In this document: positions 42,913 through 50,798 of the stretch, one piece after another
How the letters are laid out: each line of letters opens with the position of its first letter
How positions within the stretch are numbered: the first letter of the stretch is position 1
NCBI RefSeq assembly: GCF_000384295.1
Contig: NZ_KB913037.1
Location: 10,119,508 to 10,183,507 of the forward strand
Length of the DNA: 64,000 nt
Reading direction: 5' to 3'
From: Amycolatopsis balhimycina FH 1894
GTDB lineage: Bacteria > Actinomycetota > Actinomycetes > Mycobacteriales > Pseudonocardiaceae
Notes under the pieces: model-generated
Databases searched by the model: none
The model's input: the letters and a program-made list of their open reading frames with translations, nothing else
Told to the model about the DNA's origin: nothing
Made by a program: the position numbers and the translations under genes

Positions 42913-43793
42913 ACCTGTTCGCGGTGGCGCCCGAACTGCGCGGCCGGGTCCGGATGATGCCGCGCCTGCCGCTGGAGCGGACTTGGGCGCGGCGCCTGAT
43001 GCGGGCGGCGACCGCGCGGATGCGCCTGACGCCGGTGCCCGGCGTCGCCGTGGAGCTGCACCCCGGCCTGCGGGTCTACCGGCCGCACACCCCGCAGTCC
43101 GATCTCACGCTGCTGTGGATCCACGGCGGCGGCCTGGTCATCGGCGGCGCGGCCCAGGACGACCGGTTCTGCGCGGAGACGGCGCGCGAGCTCGGCATCA
43201 CGGTCGTGTCCGCCGAGTACCGCCTCGCCCCGGAACACCCCTACCCGGCGGCACTCGACGACGGCCACGCCGCCTGGACGTGGCTGCGCGGTCACGCCGC
43301 CGCGGAGCGGATCGTCGTCGGCGGCCAGAGCGCGGGCGGCGGGCTCGCGGCGGCGCTCGTGCAGCGCCTGCACGACGAGGGTGAGGGGCCGCGCGCGCAG
43401 TGGCTCTTCTGCCCGATGCTGGACGACCGGACCGCGGCCCGGCGCGGCCTCGACGACGCCGGGCACCGGGTCTGGGACAACCGCCTCAACCGCTTCGGCT
43501 GGCACGCCTACCTCGGGACCGAGCCCGGCGCGGCGGTCGTGCCCCACTACGCCGTGCCCGCGCGCCGGGACGACGTCGCCGGGCTGCCGGAGACGTGGAT
43601 CGGCGTCGGCGACATCGACCTGTTCCACGACGAAGCCGCCGAATACGCCCGCCGGCTGCGCGCGGCGGGCGTCGCCACGACGTTCCACGTCGTGCCCGGC
43701 GGCCCGCACGGGTTCGAGGCCTGGGCGCCCGCCACCGAGTTCAGCCGCCGCTACCTGGCCACGGCGCGGGCGTGGCTGGGACGGCTCCGGTGA
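42909..43793 (+). CDS. Alpha/beta hydrolase, HSL-family esterase
   Basis: A 294-residue hormone-sensitive-lipase type carboxylesterase. The oxyanion-hole motif is WIHGGGLVIGG, the nucleophile elbow GGQSAGGGLA, and the acid and histidine are in WIGVGDIDLFHDE and GGPHGFEAW. GTG 42909 overlaps the SDR stop. It is predicted to be cytoplasmic and to cleave short-chain esters or lactones, possibly the product or substrate of the SDR. The downstream TetR gene starts 52 bases later in the same direction. Confidence 0.9.
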   Translation: MNLFAVAPELRGRVRMMPRLPLERTWARRLMRAATARMRLTPVPGVAVELHPGLRVYRPHTPQSDLTLLWIHGGGLVIGGAAQDDRFCAETARELGITVVSAEYRLAPEHPYPAALDDGHAAWTWLRGHAAAERIVVGGQSAGGGLAAALVQRLHDEGEGPRAQWLFCPMLDDRTAARRGLDDAGHRVWDNRLNRFGWHAYLGTEPGAAVVPHYAVPARRDDVAGLPETWIGVGDIDLFHDEAAEYARRLRAAGVATTFHVVPGGPHGFEAWAPATEFSRRYLATARAWLGRLR

Positions 43794-43845
43794 CGGGCTC
43801 CGTAAGGTGGGGACCGGCAGATCGTCGGGGTGACCGGGTGGGTGG

Positions 43846-44490
43846 ATGAACGTCAAGACGGACCGCGCGAGTGCCACGCGGGAGAGCATCCTCGTGACGG
43901 CGGAGCGGCTGTTCGCCGAGCACGGGGTGCACGCGGTGTCCAACCGGCACATCAGCGAGGCGGCCGGGCAGGGCAACAACGCCGCGGTCAACTACCACTT
44001 CGGCACCAAGGTCGACCTGGTCCGCGCGATCGCCCGGAAGCACTTCGGGCGGATCGAACGGCTGCGCGCCGAGCTCGTCGAGGCGGTCGAGGGCGACGGC
44101 GACCTGCGCGGCTGGGTGGCCTGCCTGGTCCGCCCCTCCACGAGCTACCTGCGGGAGCTGGGTTCGCCGACCTGGTTCGCGCGGTTCAGTGCCCAGGTCA
44201 TGACCGACCCGGCGCTGCGGCCGATCGTCGTGGAGGAGTCGCTGTCGTCGTCGCCGGCGCTCGCGCGCGCGGTCGAAGGGCTGAACCGGTGCCTGGACGG
44301 CCTGCCGCCCGAGGTCCGCGCCGAGCGGGGCGACATGGCCCGCCAGCTGATGATCCACATGACGGCCGAACGCGAGCGGGCGCTGGCGGAGGGCACGGCG
44401 ACGCCGCGGGCCAGCTGGGACGACGCGGGCACCGGCCTGATCGACGCGATCACGGGGTTGCTGCTGGCCCCGGTGACGCCCGCGTCCTGA
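43846..44490 (+). CDS. TetR-family repressor
   Basis: A 214-residue regulator. The N-terminal HTH is ILVTAERLFAEHGVHAVSNR, HISEAAGQGNNAAVNYHFGT; the rest is a helical ligand domain with LVRPSTSYLRELGSPTWFAR. ATG 43846 has GTGG-type upstream context. It is the last gene of the SDR-esterase operon, whose promoter contains a perfect 8+8 operator, and likely represses it until a ligand binds. A similar site between the MFS exporter and P450 genes at 58 kb may make it a small regulon controller. Two hairpins follow. Confidence 0.9.
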   Translation: MNVKTDRASATRESILVTAERLFAEHGVHAVSNRHISEAAGQGNNAAVNYHFGTKVDLVRAIARKHFGRIERLRAELVEAVEGDGDLRGWVACLVRPSTSYLRELGSPTWFARFSAQVMTDPALRPIVVEESLSSSPALARAVEGLNRCLDGLPPEVRAERGDMARQLMIHMTAERERALAEGTATPRASWDDAGTGLIDAITGLLLAPVTPAS

Positions 44491-44543
44491 CCCCTGCGCT
44501 GTCCCTTGTGGACAGTGAGTCGGGCGGCGGCATGAGCCGCGTC

Positions 44544-44584
44544 ACGTCCCGCGCGGCCGGGGAACACCGCGGCGCGCGGGACGT
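44544..44584. terminator. 11-bp hairpin after TetR gene
   Basis: ACGTCCCGCGC (44544-44554) pairs with GCGCGGGACGT (44574-44584), about 55 bases after the TetR stop. A likely transcription end for the rightward operon. Confidence 0.55.
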
Positions 44585-44706
44585 TGTAACGGGTGTCGGT
44601 ACGGCGGTGTCCCCGGGCCTCACCCCTTGCCTTCACGGAGTGCCGGTAACGCAGGAGCCGTGTTGTGCCTTTCGCCGCGAGGCGACCCCCGTACCGGCCT
44701 CGAACT

Positions 44707-44755
44707 CCCGCTTCCGCTCGCAGGTCTCCCCCAGCCTTCGCCGAGCGGAAGCGGG
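44707..44755. terminator. 14-bp hairpin between convergent genes
   Basis: CCCGCTTCCGCTCG (44707-44720) pairs exactly with CGAGCGGAAGCGGG (44742-44755), followed on the plus strand by ACTTTCTC; its leftward side meets the MFS exporter stop at 44762. Between 44585 and 44706 nothing else was recognised. Confidence 0.7.
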
Positions 44756-44761
44756 ACTTTC

Positions 44762-46207
44762 TCAGCTGTCCGAAGTGGATGCCTCGACCGGGGTGCGGCG
44801 GCGAATCAGCCAGGTGCCGGCGAAGGCGAGCGTGCCGAAGACCCCGGCGACCACGAAGGCGGCCCGCAGCCCCGAACCATCCGGGCTGCCCGCCGTGGTG
44901 TCGTGACTGCCGAGCGTCGCCACGCTGACGAACACCGCCGTGCCGAGCGCCCCGGCCACCTGCTGCAGCGTCGAGAGGATCGCGCTGCCGTGCGGGTACA
45001 GGTGGTCGGGCAGCGAGCCGAGCGACTCGGTGAACAGCGGCGTCATCATCAGCCCGAGCCCGGCCATCAGCAGCACGTGGATCCCGATCACCGCGATCAG
45101 CGGCGACGCCGGCCCCAGCACGGTGAACAGCCACAGCGAAGCGGCCATCGCCGCCGCCCCCGGGATGACGAGCGGCCGCGCGCCGATCTTGTCGAACAGC
45201 TTGCCGACCGGGCGGCCCAGCAGGCCCAGCACCAGCCCGCCGGGCAGCACGGCCAAGCCGCTGACGAACGTGCTGGTGTGCAGCACCGTCTGCAGGTACA
45301 GCGGCAGCAGGATCGCCGCCCCGCCGATCAGGCACACGAACAGCAGCGCGGTCAGCACCAGCGCGACGACGAAACTGCGGTTCGTGAACGGCCGCAGGTC
45401 GAGCAGAGCGCGGTCACGGCGTTGCAGCCGCAGCTGACGCCAGACGAACACCACCAGCGCGACGACACCGACGACGATCGAGAGCCACGGCGGCACCGGC
45501 GGCTCGGCACCGGCCGGTTCACCGGTCGACGACAGGCCGTACAGCACCCCACCGAACCCGATCGCGGACAGCAGCACCGACGGCACGTCCAGCGGCACCT
45601 GACGGCGTTCGCTGTCGATGCGCAGCAGCAGCCCCCCGGCCACCAGTGCGGCGACCGCCAGCGGCAGCACGATCCAGAACATCCAGCGCCAGCCCAGCGA
45701 AAGCACGGCACCGCCGATGGTCGGCCCGATCGCCGGCGCGACCGCGATGACGATGGTGATCGTGCCCATCGTCGCGCCCCGCCGCTCCGGCGGCACCAGC
45801 CGCATCACCGTCGTCATCAGCAGCGGCAGCATCACCGCCGTGCCGCACGCCTGCACCACACGCCCGGCCATCAGCATCCCGAACCCGGGCGCGAGCGCGC
45901 ACAACAGCGTGCCCAGGCTGAACGCCGACAGCGAGAAGAGGAACACCTGCCGCGGCGAGAACCGCTCCAGCAGGAACCCGGTCGTGGGGATGACAACGGC
46001 CATGGTCAGCAGGAACCCGCTGGTCAGCCACTGCACCGTCGTGGTCGGGACACGGAGGTCGACGGTCAGCTCGCGCAGCGCGACACTGAGGATCGTCTCG
46101 TTGAGGATCATCACGAACGCCGACAGCACGAGGACCCCGATGAGGAGTCCCGAGCGCGCCGGGGCGCGGGGCACGTCGGCGGGCGGGGTGGACACGGTTT
46201 CGGTCAT
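44762..46207 (-). CDS. DHA2-type MFS multidrug exporter
   Basis: A 481-residue proton-driven drug exporter of the EmrB/QacA (14-segment) family. Motifs: LNETILSVALREL in segment 1, PTTTVQWLTSGFLLTMAVVI, ACGTAVMLPLLMTTVMRLVP, GPTIGGAVLSLGWRWMFWIV (motif C-like, characteristic of antiporters). The C-terminus returns inside with Arg-rich residues. ATG 46207 (MTETVSTPP) has GGAG about 17 bases upstream, weak but better than the extended frame. Substrate unknown. It points away from the tRNA genes, and the 210 bases between hold the promoters of both. Confidence 0.9.
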   Translation of the reverse strand: MTETVSTPPADVPRAPARSGLLIGVLVLSAFVMILNETILSVALRELTVDLRVPTTTVQWLTSGFLLTMAVVIPTTGFLLERFSPRQVFLFSLSAFSLGTLLCALAPGFGMLMAGRVVQACGTAVMLPLLMTTVMRLVPPERRGATMGTITIVIAVAPAIGPTIGGAVLSLGWRWMFWIVLPLAVAALVAGGLLLRIDSERRQVPLDVPSVLLSAIGFGGVLYGLSSTGEPAGAEPPVPPWLSIVVGVVALVVFVWRQLRLQRRDRALLDLRPFTNRSFVVALVLTALLFVCLIGGAAILLPLYLQTVLHTSTFVSGLAVLPGGLVLGLLGRPVGKLFDKIGARPLVIPGAAAMAASLWLFTVLGPASPLIAVIGIHVLLMAGLGLMMTPLFTESLGSLPDHLYPHGSAILSTLQQVAGALGTAVFVSVATLGSHDTTAGSPDGSGLRAAFVVAGVFGTLAFAGTWLIRRRTPVEASTSDS

Positions 46208-46418
46208 CGAGGCGGGAGCTCTCCTGGTCGGCCGCGCCGGCGGGATGGCCGCCTTCGGCGCCGGCGACGGTCGGGGTGAAGGCGGATGTCCCTCGCAGTC
46301 TGCCCGTTTCCGCACGTACGTGTCACGGCGTTTTCGCACCCGGCGCACCACACCGGACCCCCTGCGCGGCCCGGGGAAGACGTCCGATATGGTTACTGTC
46401 AGTACGAAGTTCCGCAGC

Positions 46419-46493
46419 GCGCGATTAGCTCAGCGGGAGAGCGCTTCCCTGACACGGAAGAGGTCACTGGTTCAATCCCAGTATCGCGCACCA
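46419..46493 (+). tRNA. tRNA-Val (GAC)
   Basis: A full cloverleaf: acceptor GCGCGAT/ATCGCGC, D-arm GCTC...GAGC, anticodon stem CTTCC/GGAAG with loop CTGACAC giving anticodon GAC, T-arm ACTGG TTCAATC CCAGT, discriminator A at 46490 and encoded CCA at 46491-46493. It is followed 39 bases later by a second valine tRNA. Confidence 0.95.
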
Positions 46494-46532
46494 CGAGTCC
46501 GCCCCCTCGGACCTCGTGGAAGTTCGTGCGAC

Positions 46533-46607
46533 GGGCGATTAGCTCAGGGGGAGAGCGCTTCGTTCACACCGAAGAGGTCACTGGTTCGATCCCAGTATCG
46601 CCCACCA
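46533..46607 (+). tRNA. tRNA-Val (CAC)
   Basis: Acceptor GGGCGAT/ATCGCCC, anticodon stem CTTCG/CGAAG with loop TTCACAC giving anticodon CAC, T-loop TTCGATC, discriminator A 46604 and encoded CCA 46605-46607. Almost the same body as the preceding tRNA-Val. It forms the left border of the accessory island; tRNA 3' ends are common integration sites, but no duplicated 3' end was found at the far side. Confidence 0.95.
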
Positions 46608-46944
46608 TGGCGGTCCTACTTGAACCGTGGTCCGCGAGGACCACGGCGAGAAGGGCTGTGTCGGAAGCAAGATCGAAAGCGGCTCCGCCCTCATCCAGGG
46701 TGGAGCCGCTTTCATCGTTTGCGCTGGTCAGCACGGTGCGTTCGGTTCCTGCGCCAGCCTCGACCAGGCCCTTGATGCCGTCGGTGAGCAGCGCGAGGGC
46801 GGCGGAGAAGAACTGCCGTCCTTCGTCCAGCTTGCTGGCGGTGTCGGTGAGCTGTGCTTGTATCTGAGCGCGTTCGACGGCGACGAGCTGCCGAAGCTCA
46901 GGGTAACGGCGAAGGGCATCGTCGTTGTTGCTCGACTGGTTCAT
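46564..46944 (-). CDS. Small helical protein with read-through C-terminus into tRNA antisense
   Basis: A 126-codon frame from ATG 46944, overlapping the kinase stop (TGATG). Codons 1 to about 77 look genuine: a helical, Glu/Ala/Leu-rich sequence (LRQLVAVERAQIQAQLTDTA, FFSAALALLTDGIKGLVEAG). From there the frame is antisense to the two tRNA terminators and to tRNA-Val(CAC), producing the familiar non-biological ending DTGIEPVTSSV. The native C-terminus was probably lost when the island met the tRNA flank. Last gene of the radical SAM block; function unknown. Confidence 0.5.
   Translation of the reverse strand: MNQSSNNDDALRRYPELRQLVAVERAQIQAQLTDTASKLDEGRQFFSAALALLTDGIKGLVEAGAGTERTVLTSANDESGSTLDEGGAAFDLASDTALLAVVLADHGSSRTAMVGDTGIEPVTSSV
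46625..46646 (+). terminator. tRNA transcript hairpin 1
   Basis: CCGTGGTCC (46625-46633) and GGACCACGG (46638-46646) form a perfect 9-bp stem with a GCGA tetraloop, 18 bases after the tRNA-Val(CAC) CCA. Confidence 0.65.
46675..46713 (+). terminator. tRNA transcript hairpin 2 (intrinsic terminator)
   Basis: GAAAGCGGCTCC (46675-46686) pairs perfectly with GGAGCCGCTTTC (46702-46713), followed by ATCGTTTG on the plus strand. With the preceding hairpin it is the likely end of the tRNA transcript. The leftward small ORF runs antisense through both. Confidence 0.75.
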
Positions 46945-47591
46945 CAGGCACACACCTCGCTCGGTGCGAGGAGCACAGTCAACCGGTCGCGGATGGCAGC
47001 GGCGGACTGCTCTGGTGGGCGGCTGCTGCAGTCCACGCGCAATACCTCGAAACCGGCATCCGCCAGGGCGTTGGTGGCATCGCGGTAGTAGCTGACCTCG
47101 GCGTGGCTGCTGTCCGGAGCGAGCTGGAAGCGGTTGTGCGGCCCGCGCTCAAGCAACCGCTCAGCGATCACGTGGGGGTCGGCTTCGAGGATGACGGTGA
47201 GGTCGGGTCGTTCGACTTCCTCGTTGAGTTGCCAGAGGAACACGGGATCAACGCCGTCGAAGCGCTGAACGACCAGACCGGAGGCGAGATAGCGGTCGGA
47301 GATGACGATCTGCCCGGACTTCAGGTGTGGCTTGATCTCGGTCTCGACGTGGTGGTAGCGGTCGGCTGCGTAGAGGCAGGCCAGTGCATGACCGGTGACG
47401 GTCGGAGTGAGATCGGAGGCCAGCTGCCCGATGCCGCTGGTGGACGGCTCCGCGGTGACGTGGACGTGTTCTCCGTCGGCCACGAGCATCTGCGCCAGGT
47501 GGCGGACGATCGTGGTCTTCCCTGCACCGCCCGGTCCGTCGACGCTGACGAACAGGCCGTGCCTACGCTCAGAAGAGAGCCGGGGTGTCAT
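46944..47591 (-). CDS. Thymidylate-kinase-like nucleotide kinase
   Basis: A 215-residue P-loop kinase of the dTMP kinase family. Walker A is GPGGAGKTT (19-27), followed by HVTAEPSTSGIG, the DRYLASGLVVQRFDGVDPVF segment with the DRY/LID-associated residues, and VILEADPHVIAERLLERG. ATG 47591 lies within the exonuclease gene (23-base overlap) and the stop overlaps the next gene, so four genes are coupled. The housekeeping tmk is expected elsewhere; its company here (radical SAM, exonuclease) argues for a specialised deoxynucleotide, for example making a modified or chain-terminating triphosphate precursor. That is inference. Confidence 0.85.
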   Translation of the reverse strand: MTPRLSSERRHGLFVSVDGPGGAGKTTIVRHLAQMLVADGEHVHVTAEPSTSGIGQLASDLTPTVTGHALACLYAADRYHHVETEIKPHLKSGQIVISDRYLASGLVVQRFDGVDPVFLWQLNEEVERPDLTVILEADPHVIAERLLERGPHNRFQLAPDSSHAEVSYYRDATNALADAGFEVLRVDCSSRPPEQSAAAIRDRLTVLLAPSEVCA

Positions 47592-48147
47592 CGGTACTCC
47601 CTCCTGGTGGCTGGTGGCGCAGTTCTTCGATCGCTCGCCGGCCTGCGAGGTGGACGAACAGCCGGGCTGTCACGATGGCGTCATAGGTGGCCCGGTGCGG
47701 CTGGTCTTCGCCGTCAAGGCCGCGGGCGAGGTCGAACTCTTCGACCAGTGAGCCGAGCTTGTAGGTCGAGCGACCGGGCAGCAGGCGCCGGGCGAGCTTG
47801 AGCGTGTCGAAGACCTCGGGGCATTCCCAGTCGCCGAGCTTGCGCTGGAGTACCCCGACGTCGACGTGGGCGTTGTGCGCGATCAGGGCGGAGGCGTCGA
47901 GCGCCTTGAGCACGTCGGCTTCGATGTCGCCGAACACCGGAGCGTCGGCGACCTGTTCGTTGGTGATGCCGTGAATCCGGCGGGCGAAGTGACTGATCGG
48001 CTGGTCGGGCTTCACCAGCCAGCTTTTCGGCTCCCCGACGATGCCGGCGACGATGGGCACCGCGGCCAGCTCGACCAAGTCGGGCGGCTGGTGGCCGTTG
48101 CCTTCGACATCGACAACGACGTAGCTGAGGCTTCTCCAGTCAGTCAT
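47569..48147 (-). CDS. DnaQ-like 3'-5' exonuclease (DEDD)
   Basis: A 192-residue RNase T/DnaQ exonuclease. The motifs appear in order: VVVDVEGNG (Asp13, Glu15), HNAHVDVGVLQRKLG (Asp of ExoII) and HRATYDAIVTARLF (His and Asp of ExoIII). ATG 48147 overlaps the radical SAM stop (ATGA). The end overlaps the kinase start. It may proofread or degrade DNA or RNA, or act on a modified nucleotide; the operon context rather than the sequence gives the hint. There is no polymerase domain. Confidence 0.87.
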   Translation of the reverse strand: MTDWRSLSYVVVDVEGNGHQPPDLVELAAVPIVAGIVGEPKSWLVKPDQPISHFARRIHGITNEQVADAPVFGDIEADVLKALDASALIAHNAHVDVGVLQRKLGDWECPEVFDTLKLARRLLPGRSTYKLGSLVEEFDLARGLDGEDQPHRATYDAIVTARLFVHLAGRRAIEELRHQPPGGSTDDTPALF

Positions 48148-49295
48148 GAGCTGGTCTTGTCCTTCCATCCGATGTCCGCGCGGCCGTGCCGGTTCGCGTG
48201 GTGCGGGTGGCGTGCGTCGTGGACCTGGAAGCCAAGCGCGTGCTGCAAGAAGTAGCGCGGTTGCTCCACGGCCAAGCCCGTCACGACGGCGGCCCGCTCG
48301 GTGATGTCTACGACCCTGAGGCGGTCGGCCTCCGGCAACACGCGGGCGATTTGGTGTATGTCTTCCCGAGCCGGGACACGATGGGCGCCAGCGCACACCT
48401 CGAGCTGGCTCAGCGGGCAGATGTCGCACAGCTCGCGGATGCCATAGTGACCGTTGTAGTCCGGCAGCCCGTGGGCGTAGCTGACCGCGCAGGACGTCTT
48501 GCGGAACAAGGCCGACGAACCGGAGAAGGCGTCGAGGACGCGCCGCTCGAGGGTCTCGGGCACGATCTTGCGCCGCGCCGTGTCCTCATAGGGCTCAGGA
48601 ATGCCGTTGGCCTTGTAGTAAGCGGCGATCTGGTCGCGGTAGAACAGACCGGTGAACACCGTGGCGTCGGCGTGCTTGCTCAGTGAGTGGGCGGCGTCGA
48701 GGTGCTCATCGGTGTCGTTGAGACCGGGGACCAGCGGGCGCCAGTACAGCACCGTCCGGTACTTCCGCAGCTCCGGCGCACTCATCAGCTTCAAGGAATC
48801 GGCCGCGACCTGCGACGGGTACGGCTCGATCTTCGGGTTGTCGATCCCGGAGTACGTGAACAGCAGCGTCACCTTCACGTGCCGGAGCTGGTTCAGCCGC
48901 TCGATGTCGTAGGGCTTCATCTGATGCCGGCTGATGACGAGGACGTGGTTGGTCAGCTCGCGAGCGTCCAGGTCTTCAAGCACAGCGAAGGTGTGCGGCC
49001 GCACCTTCGGCAAGAACGGTTCGGTTGCCCGGTTGAACAGCTGGATCGGCGTGACGTGCGGCTGGAAGTACCGGTGGTTGACCAGCTCGTCGACGGCCGC
49101 CGCGTCCGTCATCAGCGCCCGTGGCTGGTTCTCATCCCATAGGCCGTAGGTGTGGCGGATGCAGTAAGCGCACCCCAGCGGACAGCCTTGGATGTGGTTG
49201 AGGCTCAAGCCGCTCTTGCGGTACTCGACCACCTCCCGCGCGCGCTCGGGCAAGCGGTTGATCTGGTCCTTGGTCAGCAGGGGCACAGGCATCAT
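48144..49295 (-). CDS. Radical SAM enzyme
   Basis: A 383-residue radical S-adenosylmethionine protein. The [4Fe-4S] motif CxxxCxxC is CPLGCAYC at residues 38-45, followed by RHTYGLWDENQPRALM. Core strands include NHVLVISRHQM, VTLLFTYSG and TVLYWRPLVPGLND. Further cysteines at 269, 290, 293 and 301 (RELCDICPLSQLEVC) may hold a second cluster or a zinc. The C-terminal 80 residues are His-rich. It lacks the usual viperin and spore-photoproduct-lyase signatures, so the reaction is unknown. Its stop is the start of the exonuclease gene. Start ATG 49295 (or the next ATG). Confidence 0.85.
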   Translation of the reverse strand: MMPVPLLTKDQINRLPERAREVVEYRKSGLSLNHIQGCPLGCAYCIRHTYGLWDENQPRALMTDAAAVDELVNHRYFQPHVTPIQLFNRATEPFLPKVRPHTFAVLEDLDARELTNHVLVISRHQMKPYDIERLNQLRHVKVTLLFTYSGIDNPKIEPYPSQVAADSLKLMSAPELRKYRTVLYWRPLVPGLNDTDEHLDAAHSLSKHADATVFTGLFYRDQIAAYYKANGIPEPYEDTARRKIVPETLERRVLDAFSGSSALFRKTSCAVSYAHGLPDYNGHYGIRELCDICPLSQLEVCAGAHRVPAREDIHQIARVLPEADRLRVVDITERAAVVTGLAVEQPRYFLQHALGFQVHDARHPHHANRHGRADIGWKDKTSS

Positions 49296-49417
49296 CAGGC
49301 GGCTCTTCTCCGAGGTCAGCGGGTAGACGCTTCTGGAGAGTAAGCAGACCGATACAGCGCCGCCAGAAATTTGCTCGGTTTTTCTCGAAAAACTTTGAAG
49401 GGTCTGACCTGCGGAAA

Positions 49418-50287
49418 TTAGGAGCCAGCGTCTTCGGCCTCGCCGGCGAGTTCGTGCATGACGCGGCTGATGATCGCCCGAGCCTCGCTGCCGTAGCTGG
49501 CAACGGCGGCCAAGTGCTCGAAGATGCCGGTGTACAGCTCGATCTCCTGGGGCTGGCGGAGGTTGATCTCCGCTGAGTACGACTCGAACCGAACAAGATG
49601 GTTGTCCAGCACCCAGAAGCCGTGCCGGGGATCGGTGACGTACTGGGTCTTGAAGTCGATGATCCCGAGCCTGACGTTGCGCATGGAGGTCATCGCCATC
49701 AGGCGGTCAAGCTGGCCGATCATGATGTCGCGGCTCACCAGCCGGTAGCGCAGCGCGGCCTCGGTGATGACGAAGTGGAAGCGCTTGTCGGGCCGGTACA
49801 GCATCTCCTGCCGCTGCATCCGCGCCTTCACGGCTTCATGGATGTCGTTAGGCACCCTGTGGACCATGACGACTTGGGCGAAGCGGGCACGGGCATACTC
49901 AGGTGTCTGAATGAGGCCAGGAATGACCGTGTTCTCGAAGCCGCGGTAGAACTTGGTCCGCTCGTCCAGCTGCGACAGCGTGAGCTGGTGGGACTTCATG
50001 CCCGCCTTGAGTACTCGCTGCCACTCGGCGTGCTGAAGCTCAAGGTTGTGGAGTGCGGCGAGAAGACTGGCTGTCTGGTCTTCTGACTTAGTCGCTCTCG
50101 TCCAGTCCCTGATGTCGTCATCGGTCGGCGTCTGCTTGCCGTTCTCGATCTTCGAGATTTTGGAGCCCACCCATGACAACGACTCGGCGAGCTCTTTACC
50201 GGATAGTTTGGCGGCTATCCGGAGCTCGCGGAGTCGTTTGCCCAGCGCGTTGCGCGCTTCGTCAACGCCGGTCGTCCCGTTGCTCAT
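49418..50287 (-). CDS. XRE-type regulator with DUF5753 domain
   Basis: A 289-residue regulator. The N-terminal HTH (about 10-70) is LGKRLRELRIAAKLSGKELA, WVGSKISKIENGKQTPTDDD; the remaining 200 residues are the DUF5753 domain (FYRGFENTVIPGLIQTPEYA, YRPDKRFHFVITEAALRYRL, SAEINLRQPQEIELYTGIFE). ATG 50287 lies within the DUF6879 gene (26-base overlap). Members such as Streptomyces Scr1/WhiJ-type proteins pair with small partner proteins. Here the partners are the DUF6879 and 79-residue proteins upstream. It is followed by the radical SAM operon after 122 AT-rich bases and may control it. Confidence 0.9.
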   Translation of the reverse strand: MSNGTTGVDEARNALGKRLRELRIAAKLSGKELAESLSWVGSKISKIENGKQTPTDDDIRDWTRATKSEDQTASLLAALHNLELQHAEWQRVLKAGMKSHQLTLSQLDERTKFYRGFENTVIPGLIQTPEYARARFAQVVMVHRVPNDIHEAVKARMQRQEMLYRPDKRFHFVITEAALRYRLVSRDIMIGQLDRLMAMTSMRNVRLGIIDFKTQYVTDPRHGFWVLDNHLVRFESYSAEINLRQPQEIELYTGIFEHLAAVASYGSEARAIISRVMHELAGEAEDAGS

Positions 50288-50798
50288 ACTTGGCGACAAA
50301 CTCATCTCGCTCGATGGCGTGGTGCTGCGCGGCATCACGCCAGTGGTTGTGCTGAACGATCTCGGCCGGATCCTCGATGACCTCCGCGCCGAGGAACTGG
50401 TCGTCGTCGGTGAAGCGCATCTTGAGCAGCTTGCGGGAGTCGAACAGCCAGTAGTCGTAGTCCGGCAGGCCGGCTGCCTGCTCACGGGTGATGTAGCGGA
50501 TGTCGTCACCCGCTTCGCGGGTGTAGCCCGCCACCCACATTCCGAAGCGGATGTAGTCGGTGAGCGGGAAGCTCACCACCCGCACGCGTGAGAAGTGGCG
50601 CCCTTCGGCCGTGGCTTGGCGAACCATGTTCAGCCAGTTCTCGTGGTACGAGACGTTCAACTCTCCGGCAAGGAACTTGCGGAGCGACTCGGCCTCACGA
50701 GGCGAGTTGTACTGATCGCGCGTCTCCAGCCGGTAGGCGGTGTGCTCGAAGGTCTCGAAGAGCTTGGCGAACTCCGGGCCTGGCTCGATGAACGTCAG
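50262..50798 (-). CDS. DUF6879 family protein (CTG start)
   Basis: A 178-residue DUF6879 protein: FIEPGPEFAKLFETFEHTAY, YNSPREAESLRKFLAGELNV, MVRQATAEGRHFSRVRVVSF, DYWLFDSRKLLKMRFTDDDQ. Homology extends upstream of the TTG at 50660 to a CTG at 50798, where CTGA overlaps the stop of the preceding gene exactly as ATGA does elsewhere; no ATG, GTG or TTG exists upstream in frame. So CTG is probably the real start. The family accompanies DUF5753 HTH regulators in actinobacteria; function unknown, perhaps partner or antitoxin-like. Confidence 0.8.
   Translation of the reverse strand: MTFIEPGPEFAKLFETFEHTAYRLETRDQYNSPREAESLRKFLAGELNVSYHENWLNMVRQATAEGRHFSRVRVVSFPLTDYIRFGMWVAGYTREAGDDIRYITREQAAGLPDYDYWLFDSRKLLKMRFTDDDQFLGAEVIEDPAEIVQHNHWRDAAQHHAIERDEFVAKYEQRDDRR

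Noticed and set aside
48144..49295. Radical SAM protein as a true viperin
   Set aside because: It has CxxxCxxC and a nearby nucleotide kinase, but the residues around the cluster (CPLGCAYCIRH) and the C-terminal cysteine cluster differ from viperin; kept only as a hypothesis by analogy.
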